DNA of 64,000 bases. Source: Rhodeus uyekii. Taxonomy: Eukaryota > Chordata > Actinopteri > Cypriniformes > Acheilognathidae. Location of the stretch: NCBI GenBank assembly GCA_037043235.1, contig JAWRVZ010000050.1:3062501-3126500 (forward strand), given 5' to 3'. The translations under genes and the position numbers were made by a program. Shown piece by piece: positions 1-11,720 of this stretch (its first letter is position 1; every line of letters begins with the position of its first letter). The notes below the pieces were generated by a model. That model did no database searches. It saw only the letters and a list, made by a program, of their open reading frames with translations, and was not told where the DNA came from.

Positions 1-19
1 AGTATTTGTAAAACTACAA

Positions 20-742
20 ATGGGAAAGAATGTCTCGCTATTTATTGGAGCACTTTATAGACCACCCTCCAGCGACACAGAGTACATGAATCAGCTATGC
101 GACACGATTGAACATCTTTACCAAAACAACAAAAATGCAGTTTTCTGGATAGGAGGTGATTTGAATCTCCCTGATATCAACTGGGAATCACTCTCCATAG
201 AGAAAAACCAGGTAAAATCAGCAATCAACATGCGTTTTCTTGACCTCATTCAGAACTGTGGTTTTGAGCAATCTGTAAAGTTCCCAACGCGTCTTGATAA
301 TATTTTGGATCTATTCCTTACAAACCTTCCTACGCTCATTAACAGATGTTCATCAACAGTGTTCATCAACTCTGACGCAATGGTGAAAAGGGGAAAACCA
401 GTTAAAAGAAAGATATATCTTTGGAAAAAAGCAGACGAAGACAAACTTATATCTGAGGCTAAGAATTTTCAGAAACGTTTTCTAGATAAATATACAATAA
501 CATCACCAGTGGAGGAAATGTGGTCGTCCATCAGTACCAACCTGAGCAATATTTTAGAATCGTCTGTTCCATCCAAAATGACTAGCAGTAGATTCAACCA
601 ACCCTGGATCAACAGAGAGATAAAATCCCTGTCGAGACGGAAGAAAAGATGCTTTAACAAGGCACGAGCTACCAACAGCAAAAAAGAGATACAAAGAATT
701 GAAGACTGCAACAAGTTCAGCATGCAAGAAGGCCTACAATGA
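20..742 (+). pseudogene. LINE endonuclease domain, partial
   Basis: The motifs ALYRPP and GGDLNLPDINW are the central and Asp-Asn blocks of LINE apurinic endonucleases, which nick target DNA to prime reverse transcription. The domain start lies before the window. Where the family normally has Ser-Asp-His near the end of the domain, this copy reads SDAMV, so the catalytic His is replaced, and the surrounding stretch looks shortened. The basic linker (RRKKRCFNKAR) typical of the region before the RT follows. The frame runs out at 742, overlapping the RT frame that opens at 699, which indicates a frameshift around 700-720. Confidence 0.8.
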
Positions 743-2501
743 ATACATCACTAACATAATTTCTCCAGATTGTACATCGAACCCTAAACGATTCTGGGGC
801 TTTATCAAAAGTAAAAACAATGACAGCACTGGAGTAGCACCTCTAAAATCAATAGATGGTTTTACATACACAGACTTAACGAATAAGGCCAACATATTGA
901 ACCACCAATTTTCCTCAGTTTTCAACTCGAATGAACCAGACAACATCAAAGCAATGGGGAACAACTGCTTTCCAGAAATTAGCCAAATGACCATTACAGA
1001 AGCGGGAGTCCTGAAATTATTCCAAGGTCTCAAGATACACAAAGCTACTGGGCCGGATGGACTGTCAGCCAGGCAGCTGAAGAGCATAGGTGTGCACATT
1101 GCAACAACCTTCACAGTCTTCTTCCAAGCATCCATTGACCAAGGAGTATTACCTCAGGAATGGAAAAAGGCAGATGTAGTACCTATCTTTAAGAAAGGAG
1201 CTAAGAACCGACCGGAAAATTACAGACCTGTCTCACTAACACTAATTACTGGCAAAATGTTGGAACATATCATCACAAGCAACATAATGAAGCACATGGA
1301 ACAACACAACATTTTAACAGATGCACAGCATGGCTTCAGGAAACATCGCTCATGTGAGTCACAGTTAGTCATCACCATCCAAGACTTGGCAAAATCTATA
1401 GACGACAGGCGCCAGACAGATCTGATACCCTTAGACTTCTCAAAGGCATTTGACAAGGTGCCCCACAAGAGACTGATGTATAAACTGGAACATTATGGAG
1501 TACGTAGCAGTTTGCACAAGTGGATCAGCGACTTCCTACACCAAAGAACCCAGCAAGTTGTACTGGATGGCAGAAAATCAAGTGTTGCCCCAGTGCAGTC
1601 TGGAGTTCCTCAAGGAAGTGTGCTTGGTCCTACCTTGTTCTTGATGTACATCAAAGACCTGCCAGACTACCTGCAAAACAACTCATCAGTTCGACTCTTT
1701 GCAGATGACTGTGTGCTTTACCGTAACATCAGTAAAGAAGAAGATGCGGTCGCACTCCAAGAAGACATGGAGGCCCTCCAAGCATGGGAGAAAGACTGGC
1801 TCATGGAGTTTCATCCCCACAAATGCCAGGTTCTACACATCACAAACAAGACAAAGCCATTGAAACACCTCTATAACATCCATGGTCACATCTTGGAGGT
1901 AGTCGAGTCTGCCAAGTATTTGGGAGTCAACATTCACCACAAACTCAGCTGGAACACCCACATCAACCAAGTAACAAAGAAAGCCAACAATACCAGGGCC
2001 TTCTTACAGAGGAACATTCAACAATGCCCACGGAAAACTAAAGAACTATGCTACAAGACTCTGATAATGCCACAAATGGAGTATGCCCGCATAATCTGGG
2101 ACCCACATACAGCAGTTTACACCAACAACCTGGAAATGGTGCAGCGCAGGTGTGCCAGATTTGTGATGGGAGATTTCAACCGCATGAGCAGCGTCAGCGC
2201 CATGCTTCACCAGCTTCGGTGGCCGACACTTCAACAACGTCGAGAGGAAAACAAGGCGATTATGATGTACCGGATAGTAAACAACCTTGTGGCAATACCA
2301 ACAACATGGCTAATACCAACAGCTGTAACTACCCGAGGTCACCACCAGAAGTTTCTAGTACCATTCGCCAGGACTCAAGTGTATCAACACTCATTCTTCC
2401 CAGATGGAATTCGGATCTGGAATGGTCTGCCACCCTCCACCATGGCATGCAGCTCCCTAACCACTTTCAAGGAGGAGCTGGAAAAAAACACACTTAGATA
2501 A
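699..2501 (+). pseudogene. LINE reverse transcriptase and C-terminal domain
   Basis: This 600-residue open frame has the RT blocks in order: KATGPDG, NYRPVSL, HGFRKHRSCE, LDFSKAFDKVPH, GVPQGSVLGP and the catalytic FADD box (FADDCVLY). The C-terminal part with ending PDGIRIWNGLP is typical of Jockey/CR1-like LINEs. The RT itself looks intact. It is out of frame with the endonuclease by one base, so no single polyprotein is made. Its Met is just the first ATG after the frameshift, not a native start. Confidence 0.85.
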
Positions 2502-2717
2502 GACCGCCACCACCCTGTTTTTTTTTTTTTTGTGTATGATGGTTATTTATTCGGCACCTGTAAATGGAGAGTTTGTGCACGTCATCACACAGTTCGATAA
2601 TACGCCTTCTGGCGGTATGAACTTTAATGAAAGAAGAAAAGAAAAAAGCAAGAATTGATTAGAATGTCAATGTGTTTCTTGAACGCAATGCAAGTTGCTT
2701 TGGATAAAAACATCAAA

Positions 2718-2965
2718 AGCATAAATGTAAATATATATATATATATTACTATTATTATGTACACTCACACAGACAAGCACTCACTCTCTCTCTCACACTC
2801 ACACAGGCACACTCAATCTCACTCTCACACAGACACTTATAATACAAACATTGCACACAATTATTACACACACGTGTCCTCACTCACACACTCTCATTAC
2901 ACTCTTACACACATTTATTACACATGCACACACACTCTTTTTACACGTACACACGCAAACATTCT
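2718..2965. repeat. TA- and CA/CT-rich simple repeats
   Basis: A short (TA)n tract near 2729-2745 is followed by about 200 bp of imperfect ACAC/CTCT repeats. The open frame across it is a composition artefact. It lies between the LINE and the probable MYADM-like first exon. Confidence 0.8.
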
Positions 2966-2999
2966 GTCTAATTTTAGCGCAGAATTCTGTTCTCTAGGT

Positions 3000-3212
3000 C
3001 AGACAGAGAGAGAGAGAGAGCGAGAGAGAGAGAGAGAGAGATCAGACTGAGGTCAGACGCTGAGAGAAAGAAAGCACCTAATTTGGAAGGAAATGGGCGT
3101 GGAGGAATGAGTGAGTCCCGTTAAGGAAGAGAACATCTGGAGAGAGAGAGAGAGAGGAGCTCGAGTCTCCTTTGTGATATAAACTGGAATACAGCGGAAA
3201 AGAAAGCACAAG
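3000..3212 (+). other. Probable 5' untranslated exon of the MYADM-like gene
   Basis: A good splice donor (AAG|GTATGT, GT at 3213) ends a GA-rich segment upstream of the MYADM-like coding exon. A matching acceptor (pyrimidine tract then TTTGCAG, ending 5345) lies 65 bp before the ATG at 5411. MYADM-family genes typically carry the whole coding region in one exon with a non-coding exon upstream. The start of this exon cannot be placed; GA repeats at about 3003-3042 and 3139-3155 are inside or next to it. This is inference from splice signals only. Confidence 0.45.
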
Positions 3213-3535
3213 GTATGTGTATATCATGTGTTTTCTTCTTTTCTGCTGGGTTCGCATTGGTTTTGACTCCGTAAGTGTGTTTAACAGAGGAATGCGCAAC
3301 ATTCACACGCTTTGAGAAATATTTTCAGTTTAAGCGCTTCTTGTTGCGAACTTTCGGAGGCTGTGACTCTTTCACGCGTTTACTATCGCATTAGTTCTGC
3401 TCGAAATCTGTGTGCGAAAAGACAGAAATCGCTAAAAGCGGAGGGTTTGTTTTTACCCGAATCTCGCGATCAGTTATTCTAACCTCATCCGAACCATTAA
3501 ACGCAACAACCACACCCTTCCCCACATCCGCTGGA

Positions 3536-3575
<40 letters not shown>

Positions 3576-5345
3576 GACAGGCAGAAAGAGAGAGAGAGGG
3601 GGGAGGGGGGACAGATAGTTGGGGAGGTGGTAGAGAGAGACAGAAAGAGCGAGGGGGAGGGAGAGACAGAAAGAGAGAGATGGGGAGGGGGATGGAGGGG
3701 GGGGGGGGGAGTGTGTGTGAGAGATGCAGAGAGACAGATAGAGGGAGAGAGAGTGTGAGAGAGAGACAGAGAAAAAAAGAGAGAGAGAGAGGGGGGAGGG
3801 GGGACAGATAGTTGGGGAGGTGGTAGAGAGAGACAGAAAGAGCGAGGGGGAGGGAGAGACAGAAAGAGAGAGATGGGGAGGGGGATGGAGGGGGGGGGGG
3901 GAGTGTGTGTGAGAGATGCAGAGAGACAGATAGAGGGAGAGAGAGTGTGAGAGAGAGACAGAGAGAAAAAGAGAGAGAGAGAGGGGGGCCGGAGAGAGAG
4001 AGAGAGAGGCAGAGAGACAGAGGGAGAGAGAGAGAGTGTGTGTGTGAGAGAGAGAGACAAAGATACATAGAGACATAGAAAGAAAGAGCTGAAGTGAAAA
4101 ATGAGCTTAATGTATGGACTACACAGTTCAGTAAACCATCATAGATTCGTGGTTTGACAAGCATTTTTTTGTTTGTTTTTTGTTTGCCATCTCTGCTTGC
4201 ATGTGAAATGTGCCGGAAGTGACCAGTGGTTGAGTCACGACCAGGGTTTGATAACTTGTTAGTTATGTTTAAGTCTTTAACTTATGTTATAGAGCATACA
4301 GAGTTTATAGTAGTTAAAAGTTAATTTTGGTCATGATGCATGATTTATGGTGAAATATTAAAAATTAAAATTCTGTCATCGTTCTAAACTCTTTCTTCCT
4401 TCAGAAAAAGGAGAGTTCAACCTAAATCTGAACTGTTATCTGTGTCGGTTTAATGTGTGACAGTGCGGATGAACGAGGTTGTTTCGGAGCAGAGGGGAAT
4501 ATTTTTAGCATTTGCAGTCTTTTCAGAAAGCTGTAGTTTTTCTTCAGAATATTTTTAACTCGAGTCTTAACTTGTGCAATACATTTTTCTGGTGTCATTG
4601 TGTGTAAGAGTGGAGGTTGGGCATTTGCACAACATCTCTTTTTGTGTGAAGTCACTGATAACAATTTTATTTTTGTTCTCTATTACTTTAAGAGTGTTGA
4701 TGTACGTAAAATTGGAGATTTCAAACCTGCCCAAAAATGAAAATTATCCCATAATTTATGACTCTCTTCTTTCAGCCAAACTCAGTAAAACAAATAAAAC
4801 AATAAAATAAAACAATATAAATCCTGGGTTTTCCAAGCTTTCTAATGTGAGTGAAAGGTACCTGATATATTTTAAGGAATCCAGGGGTTAATAAAGGACT
4901 TCTGAAGCGAAGTAAAAAATATTAATGTTTATAACTTTATAAACCGTAATCTCTGGCTTCCGGTAAGGGCCATACGCGAGTGTATTTCCAGAGTGACCTC
5001 TGAACCGACACATGATGTACTGACAAACGCAGAAGCAAAACACAACACCAGTCATGCATTAAAACAAGATTTTTTTAAAGAGAAATGTTGGAGGAGCTTG
5101 AGTTTGTTGAGCTTTGTTTGAGCTTATGTCATGTGTCGGGTCAGAGGTTACTCTGTTTTCCGAAGCCAGTGATTATAAGGTGTCATTCGCTCCCATAATA
5201 AAGGTTGGAAGAGCCAGGATTTTTTAAAATATAACTCATATTGTGTTTGGCCGAAAAAGCATATCAGCAAATCAGCAAATCTGTCAGCCATTAGCCAATT
5301 TTTTGATGCAGTTGATCCATCTGCCTCTCCTTTTGTCCTTTGCAG
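3213..5345 (+). other. Probable intron 1 of the MYADM-like gene
   Basis: It has a donor GTATGT at 3213 and an acceptor TTTGCAG ending at 5345. It holds the purine-rich tandem block at 3535-4062. I see no gene in the remaining 4063-5345, which is ordinary AT-rich DNA. Confidence 0.45.
3535..4062. repeat. Polypurine tract with a 193-bp tandem duplication
   Basis: About 530 bp of almost pure GA/GGGA on the plus strand. Inside it, a segment beginning near 3590 recurs exactly 193 bp later; the marker ACAGATAGTTGGGG is at 3611 and 3804. Both copies share the order GGGGAGG block, G-run of 12-13, GTGTGTGAGAG and AGATGCAGAGAG, with almost no differences, so the duplication is young. The long minus-strand open frames here (3391-4164) are Ser/Leu/Pro repeats from (CT)n and are not genes. 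Confidence 0.9.
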
Positions 5346-5410
5346 AATCAACAGAGGGACGCACCTCGTACAGCTTCATTTGACATCTAAGACGTTCATC
5401 AGCACACATC

Positions 5411-6295
5411 ATGCCTGTGGTGGTCTTGAAGCCTTCCCGTTTAATGTGGGTGCGTTTGGCTGCTCTAGTGTTCACCTGTGTGGCGTTCAGTGTGGCGTCC
5501 CATGGAGGGGCACTCAACGGCGGCACGGCCGATTGGAGCGTGTTCTGCTGGGCTTTTAGCTTCGCAGGAACCCTGCTGGTTCTGTTGGTGGAGCTCATGG
5601 GTCTGCAGTCTCGTGCCCCTGTGTCCTGGAACAACTTCCCCATTACTTTCGCCTGCTACGCCTCTCTTCTTTGCCTGTCCGCGTCCATCATGTTCCCCCT
5701 CTACTTTCTGAAGGGTTATACGAGCCGCGGCGAGGTCCGGGACCACAGAATCGTCTCCACTGTGTTCTCCTGCCTGGCCACCGTGGCTTACTTCGTGGAG
5801 GTGTGTCTGGCGCGGGCGCGACCAGGAGAAGTTGCCGGTTACATGGCGACAGTTCCAGGTCTGCTGAAGGTTTGCGAGACCTTTGTAGCCTGTGTCATAT
5901 TTGTGTTCATCAGCGACCCCGTCTCTTACAACAATCACTCCGCTGTGAAGTGGTGCATGGCAGTCTACTGCATCTGCTTCGTGATATCGGCAGCCATCGT
6001 GGTGTTGTGCGTTGGTGAATGCACCGGGTGCTTGCCTTTCCCGTTTGCGCGTTTCCTTTCTGCCTACGCTCTATTGGCGGTTGTCATGTACCTCACTGCC
6101 ACTATCATTTGGCCGATCTTCAAGTTTGACAGCAATCATTCAGGAAGCTCAAGCCGACCGGGAAACTGCCAAAACCATTTCGGTTTGTGCTGGTGGGATA
6201 AATTGGTCGCTGTGGCCGTTCTCACCGCTCTCAACTTCCTGATCTATCTGGCGGATCTGGCGTATTCTGCCCGACTGGTGTTTGTCACGGCGTGA
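5411..6295 (+). CDS. Myeloid-associated differentiation marker (MYADM)-like protein
   Basis: A 294-residue multipass membrane protein encoded in one exon. Eight hydrophobic segments are visible at roughly residues 11-31, 44-65, 78-100, 114-134, 144-167, 179-202, 208-235 and 262-292, which matches the paired MARVEL-type architecture of the MYADM family. The paralogue's usual length is close to 300-320 residues, so this looks complete. MYADM proteins sit in ordered plasma-membrane domains and affect cortical actin and cell spreading; teleosts carry multiple tandem copies. The ATG follows a splice acceptor at 5345. The loops between segments 7 and 8 contain an NHSG sequon and several Cys. Its codon use is GC-richer than the flanking DNA, as expected for a real exon. 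Which family member it is cannot be decided from sequence alone. Confidence 0.88.
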   Translation: MPVVVLKPSRLMWVRLAALVFTCVAFSVASHGGALNGGTADWSVFCWAFSFAGTLLVLLVELMGLQSRAPVSWNNFPITFACYASLLCLSASIMFPLYFLKGYTSRGEVRDHRIVSTVFSCLATVAYFVEVCLARARPGEVAGYMATVPGLLKVCETFVACVIFVFISDPVSYNNHSAVKWCMAVYCICFVISAAIVVLCVGECTGCLPFPFARFLSAYALLAVVMYLTATIIWPIFKFDSNHSGSSSRPGNCQNHFGLCWWDKLVAVAVLTALNFLIYLADLAYSARLVFVTA

Positions 6296-6659
6296 GAGAG
6301 CAAAAAATCATATTTTCCTTGACATTGATCTATGAAAGCCAAAGATTTTGCATACAGTGCTTCAATGAGTTGAAATTTCTAAAACGGGAGAATAGTGAAT
6401 AATGGCATGTTCAAGTCATGCCAGACAGATCGTATTTACGAATTAAATGCATATGCACTTCATGGTTGTAATTATGAGTGGGAAACAGTGTTATTTAAAA
6501 AAAATGAATATAATAGTAGGGAAATTCAGTATTTTCTTTGAACCCACACACGTAGGAAGATGTGTATCAATGTTTGGTCAAGATCTTGTATTGACTGTGC
6601 AATAGTCTAACACTCTGTAAAGTCTCGTCCTGCACATCCCAAAGACTTTCACTGAATGT

Positions 6660-7140
6660 AATCTGAGGTGAAAGTGATTCAGGAGTGAAAATGCTCCCTC
6701 TCATCCATTCTTTCACAATTTGACTCTGATACATTGTGATTTCCTACATGGCTTGAGAAATAAAAAGCGACACACTCCATCTATTATAATTAGAAGAACT
6801 GTCACCAAACATTTTACATGCTAAAAACAATCACTGTAATAATGGTTCAATTGTGATTCAGGAGTGAAAATGCTCCCTCATTAGTTCCCAGTTTTTTGGC
6901 TGATTCATCTTGACTTCCTACATGGTTGTTTAAGAAATGAAAAGCTACACACTTCATCTATTAAGGTTAGAAGAACTGTTATCAAACATTTAACATGATA
7001 AAAACATAATTACTGCACTAATGATCCAATCGTAGACTCTGGAGTATCTGACTATTATCTGAAAATGATTCAGGAGTGAAAATGCTCCCTCATAGCCAAT
7101 GGTTCACAATTTGAGGCTGATGCATCTTGACATCAAGTGG
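6660..7140 (+). repeat. Tandem repeats of about 180-212 bp
   Basis: Three units, each carrying the core CAGGAGTGAAAATGCTCC (starting near 6680, 6859 and 7071), followed by similar text (TTGACTTCCTACATGG, then AGAAGAACTGT, then AACATTTAACATG). The paralogous block at 53370-53990 has four units. In several units a GGAGCATTT-type segment upstream of the core can pair with its AAATGCTCC. Confidence 0.8.
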
Positions 7141-7758
7141 ACTGTGTAGCTAGATGAGTCTGCATCTTGCTACACACTCCTTCAATTAAGATTATAAGAA
7201 CTGTTACCAAACATTGAACATGCTTAAAACAATCACTGCAATAATTATCTAATCAGACAATCTTGAGCATTTGACTAGTATCCAATATAATGGTTAATTT
7301 TACAGCACCTTCATAGATTGAAGAAACACATACATCTAAATCTGATGCTCATTCTTTATTAACAAATTAAATGAATAAATAAATAGGTTAAATCGCCAGC
7401 TTACTCTGACCAAAGTGAATTTAATGCGCCTGACGCCATAATTACAACATTCCAAATCGTAAATACGAACTTCTCAGGAGGATCTGAACACACCATAAGA
7501 TTGTATTTGTAATGTGACCAGTGCATTTTCTGACTGTACCACTGCTGCCTTATTATGTGTGTATTGTGTTAATGTTGCTGTGTTGAACTACTGTATATTT
7601 GTGTGCTGTTTAATGTGACTTGAAGTGTATGTTTGTCATGTAAGTGTTATGATTGACACATGGGATCACAATAGTGTTTAAGCAGGTAAAAGTTCATGTG
7701 TTATAATGAAGGCGAGCGATTCCAAAGCAAACGATTTTTATATTATTTTCTGCATGCA

Positions 7759-7764
7759 AATAAA
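7759..7764 (+). promoter_or_regulatory. Candidate distal polyadenylation signal (AATAAA)
   Basis: This AATAAA lies in a stretch that is almost identical in the paralogous block (AATAAA at 58815), which makes it the best distal 3'-end candidate for the MYADM-like transcript. A nearer AATAAA is at 6759. Use is not shown by the sequence. Confidence 0.4.
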
Positions 7765-8935
7765 GTGCCATTGTGATATGTAAACAAGCCTGTATTTTAA
7801 TTTGCATTTTGTTTTGGGGTTTTCAGGTTAACATATATTAGTGAGAATATGTTTCAAAGATGTTAAGGAATCCGATATTTATGTTTATTTTCATACTGTA
7901 TTGTACCTTTTGATCTTCCAAAGAAATGCATTAATATGGTTTAACTGTCCATACATTTCCAGATTTAAATTGATATAGTATTCATATAGAAGATATTATA
8001 TGTTCAATATTAGGAGATAACCAAATGTTATTGAGTAAATTATAGAGTAGTTAATTCAGATCATAAATTATCAAGTAAACCAACAGGACTTCAAACATGT
8101 TTCATAAAAGTTTTGCTTTTGTGACTCAACTCATCCATTTGACCACTTAGACGCATGGAATGAAATATTATTATTATTTAATTTTTTAGATAAGATTTGA
8201 TTTTCTCTCTTTAAATGGTAAAAATCAGTCATACTTCCAGCCATTGCTACTTTCTTACAAGAGCACCCTATTGAACCAGCGGTATTAATAATTCAAAATA
8301 TAAATGTGATTTGAAATATGTACTAATACATATACTAGAAATTGTGAAAAAATGGAAATAGAACTAATATGTCATTTTACCTGCTTAGCTGTTTCCTTTT
8401 TTAATGAAATGTCATTACGTAGTTTAAATGACGCCAGCTAAATCACAATATTCAGTTTTGCCAAGTCCTTTGGATTTCCTTCGAATGCAACCAACAAATG
8501 TGCTGCTCTTTCCCCGGATCGTGAAGGACAGAAGAAGTGGATCCTTCGCTGCTCAGCCTATCCCAAGATTAATTTTGCACCAGTGACAACTGAATTATTT
8601 CAGAGTAAATGATAAGTTGAGCTTCAGTGGTTACAGATGATTCACGTTTATATATAAGTATTTACATTTTTATTTATTTGTGTATTTTAAAAGATAAATC
8701 TAACAGCACTCCACTAGAAAACAGTTGGTCGTGTCAAGTTTACAGAGATGGCAATGAATATGTCATTGGAGAAAATAATGTACATATTTTAAAGCCAGAT
8801 AGAAGGGTTTTGCAGATTCTTGCCACACCGTTATGAAGAAAAAGAAAACAATGGGGATATATTTGATATGTAAGAACATAAATATTATTGGAAGTGTCGT
8901 TGAGGCCCTCTATTATATACACCTATACACACACA

Positions 8936-8938
8936 TAA

Positions 8939-8973
<35 letters not shown>
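8936..8973. repeat. (TA)n/(CA)n microsatellite
   Basis: A pure TA run is followed by CA repeats. In paralogous block 2 the corresponding place (about 62350-62365) has only a short TA run, so the array has expanded or shrunk since duplication. Confidence 0.85.
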
Positions 8974-8975
<2 letters not shown>

Positions 8976-9747
8976 TGTTTTTTATTTCAAATTTCTGCAT
9001 GTGAATGTATATTAGTGTTTATAAGTTTGCATCCTTATTGCATGTTATTTTACTTAATTTAACAAAAAAAAGTAAATATTTGGTTGTAACTCAAAAAGCT
9101 GATTATACAAATAATTAAAAACACCAAGGGCCTTTATTAACAGGTACATTTTTTTGAAACATTCATAATAGATTTCATGAAATTACAGATCTGAAAAACA
9201 GCACTTGCCTCGCTGCATTTGTTATGATGTGAGGCAAAAGTTGCATTAACATTTGTTTTTGTTTTAGGGAGCAAGTTTAAACTAGGTTATTCACCAGGGA
9301 CAGAAATTCAGCCAGTGTGGCTGGAAGGTAAGGCAGCAACTCATTTACAATATTTCCATTTAACCATATTGTACTTAATGGTACAGTTAAATCTACCCTC
9401 ACCCTTTAAAAAGATCATAAGGCAACCAATAGATGGCACAATACTCATTCACTCTGTGGTGTTTTTGTTGTCATGCAAGCTCTGTCCATTATGTTCCCAG
9501 TAGGCCTAAGTCGCTAGCCTGAGCCATGGCTTCTCCCGTCCCTCGCCCTGCTTTACAAAAGGCATCTGCACACAAAATCCCCAATAATGGTGAAAAAATG
9601 ACTAATTAACGCCACCTTAACTCTGTACTTTTTTCCCTCTGAAATTAAATACTTACAAACACTAAAATATAATCCACCACATCTCTGTGCACACATTGCA
9701 CCTTAACCTTAGCAGCTTCTATCCAATGCCTTCTGTTGCATCAGGCT

Positions 9748-10663
9748 TTAATGAATGGAAGTTTGGTTACAGTCTAAATCCTCCAAAGCCTGATACATAC
9801 CCCCCTTAAAACTTGCAGGTATTGGGTACCGCAGTGCTTGATTGGGGGCAATTTGGGTTTGATTGATCTCCATCACTGTACACCGGCCCTGAAAATGACC
9901 TGGGTACCCACATCTCCAGCAGGCCACCCCAAGCCTTCTGACCGCACCAGTGGCAGAAAGATGTCCAAGAGATTGGCAGAGAGAGGGGAGGGGTGGAGAT
10001 GATACTGAGGTAATGGCACTCTTTGACATGGTCCCCCATGTCCCAGAGCTAACCCTCTGGAAAAAACGTTGGTTGAAGAATGAGGCGCTCGCCGAGCCCA
10101 GGGAATGATCATCAGCTAGTTGGTCGGTCTGGTTAAGCGATGCTGGGTGGTGGCACTGGACCCATTCGGCCATTCCTCATGGCATCTGAGCAATGAACTC
10201 CTTTAGAAGCACCAGATTGACCATTTCCCCAATGTTGCGTGTCTCAGCCAGTTGTTGGAGTTATTGAGTTGTTGGACCATCACGAAAGGTTGATGGCTGG
10301 CTACTTCAGATCAATGTAGGCCCAGAGGTTCTCCACATATGTAGATGTTGCGTACCTCTCTGGACAGCAGAGGAATCAGCCCCACCAGCAATTTGGCACA
10401 TACCTCTGCTGTCTTTTCAAAAAAAGTCACTAACATCTCTGGGTCGTTCTTTGGACCCATCTTCACCAGAGGAAACGTCTTGGGCAACCTCCTGGCCGAG
10501 CAAACTCCAGATGACCTGACAGTGCTCTTCCTGCTCTTGGACCAACAGGCAGAAGGGATTCTCTTGTTCCAACCTGGTCCATCAGCGACCTATGTTGATT
10601 CTGATGAAGACCAGCGAGCGATTTGACAAGTTCTGCAAGCGATGTTGTTTGAGCTGGCTGCAT
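9748..10663 (-). pseudogene. Ty3/Gypsy gag-protease remnant
   Basis: On the minus strand, 10663-10463 encodes a gag N-terminal type segment (LVKSLAGLHQNQHRSLMDQV). 10173-9748 then carries a CCHC zinc knuckle (CWRCGYPGHFQGRC) and the beginning of a retropepsin region (YQALEDLDCNQTSIH, where the family expects a D-S/T-G-like active site that is not intact here). The parts lie in different frames with stops between, so this is a dead fragment. No LTRs or pol follow on the low-coordinate side, where paralogous block 1 ends. Confidence 0.65.
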
Positions 10664-10771
10664 GGAGGCGTGCTGACTTCAGTGTCACTAGAATTAGAGA
10701 CCAAGAGATCTTTATTCACTTTACCATGCCCCACTTGCCACACACAGTTTATCCAGACTTATTTTAACCAT

Positions 10772-11340
10772 CTATGGTCTTGTGTCTTGTCTAGACGCAT
10801 CACCTGATGATGTTGGCTTATGAAAATATAGAGATATTTCTGGCTCCATCTTTTGTATACGTCGTCTGACGTATACATCTGACTTTTGAAACAATCCAGG
10901 TGGCAATGTAGGGTTAGATTTCAACAGTAGAATGTGATTTGGTGTGAGAGGTTCTAGGTCATGATGGTCATCAGACAATGTGGTAATGGGACGACCATTC
11001 AAGATTGCTCTAATCTCACAAAAGAGTGTTTGTAGTTCTTCATCATCAAGGGTGTGGTGTTGTAATACGGAGCATAAGATCTGCCTGACCATTCGAATCA
11101 GCCTTTCCCAAACTCCCCCATGATGCGAGGCTGCTGGAGGGTTGATTGTGCACTGAAGTCCTTTCTGAAGCATTGCTTTCTGGATTCTGCTTTGGTTCCA
11201 CTCTGAGAGGGAATTCTGTAACTCTCTTTTTGCACGCACCAGGTTAGTTCCGTTATCAGATCGAATGTGCAGTACTTGACCTCTCCTGGCTATGAATCTT
11301 CTTAAAGCGTCAATGCTTTTGACATTTTGTAGTGGTAAAA
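10772..11340 (-). pseudogene. BEL/Pao retrotransposon integrase C-terminal remnant
   Basis: The frame 11239-10772 contains PAASHHGGVWERLIR, the conserved block with the third catalytic residue of BEL/Pao integrases, then ILNGRPIT and LTPNHILLLK and the DUF5641-like tail. Just upstream on the same strand (about 11300-11240) the text reads as the IRSDNGTNLV block holding the second catalytic Asp. Integrase would insert element cDNA into host DNA; here only the second half survives. Confidence 0.75.
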
Positions 11341-11720
11341 AAACAAGTTTTGAACTGTCCTGTATTCAATACCCATTTCTGTTCACTTTGGGAGGTGGTG
11401 TAGATGCAAGTTTCTGATGCAAGGTACCAGGGAAGTCCATTGAGGTTTCAAATCTTTACTGAAGTTTATTAAGTCAAAAACAAAGATGAAAATAACATAA
11501 AGCAAACAAACAACTTAAGCATGTGTTGCTTCCATGTGCATGGTCAAAAAACTGTATGCTCTTGCACCAGCACCCCCTTCCTGTCGGGGGTGTCCTTTCC
11601 TTTTATCCTCTTTTTCCCCTCCCACCTATAGAAGGCACACAATCAGAGATAAACAATATTATGTAAAACTGATATTTAAATGATCACAAAAATTAAATTA
11701 AATAGGATGGTACAAATGGC
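11341..11720. other. Gap: possible BEL LTR, no gene seen
   Basis: It contains a reverse-complement TATA-like GGATAAAAGG (about 11610) and TTTATTAAG (about 11467), which could be promoter and polyadenylation signals of an LTR on the minus strand next to the BEL integrase fragment. No second LTR copy is present to confirm it. Confidence 0.25.

Larger units (their letters stand above)
1..2640 (+). mobile_element. Non-LTR retrotransposon (LINE), 5'-truncated by the window edge
   Basis: An apurinic-type endonuclease region is followed by a reverse transcriptase and a C-terminal region, in the order of the Jockey/CR1/I group of LINEs. The window opens inside the endonuclease, so the 5' end and any ORF1 are outside. 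After the RT stop at 2501 there is a T-run (about 2518-2532) and a short 3' region that fades into A-rich sequence near 2640, taken as the approximate 3' end. The pol frame is split into two overlapping ORFs, so this copy is dead. I cannot assign a finer clade. Confidence 0.85.
6507..9497 (+). repeat. Copy 1 of a duplicated block downstream of the MYADM-like gene
   Basis: This segment recurs, diverged, at 53205-62897, where it is split by two retrotransposons. Matching landmarks: start GGGAAATTCAG at about 6516 and 53217; polyadenylation-like signal 7759 and 58815; the ACACTTGTTTTTTA landmark at about 8972 and 62371; end ATTATGTTCCCAG at about 9490 and 62881. It holds the distal 3' region of the MYADM-like gene and no recognised CDS. 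Copy 1 carries about 600 bp more than copy 2 between roughly 8040 and 8970. Confidence 0.85.

Noticed and set aside
3391..4164. Long Ser/Leu/Pro-rich open frames on the minus strand and Arg/Glu/Gly frames on the plus strand
   Set aside because: They are translations of (GA)n/(CT)n repeats with no complex sequence or splice context.
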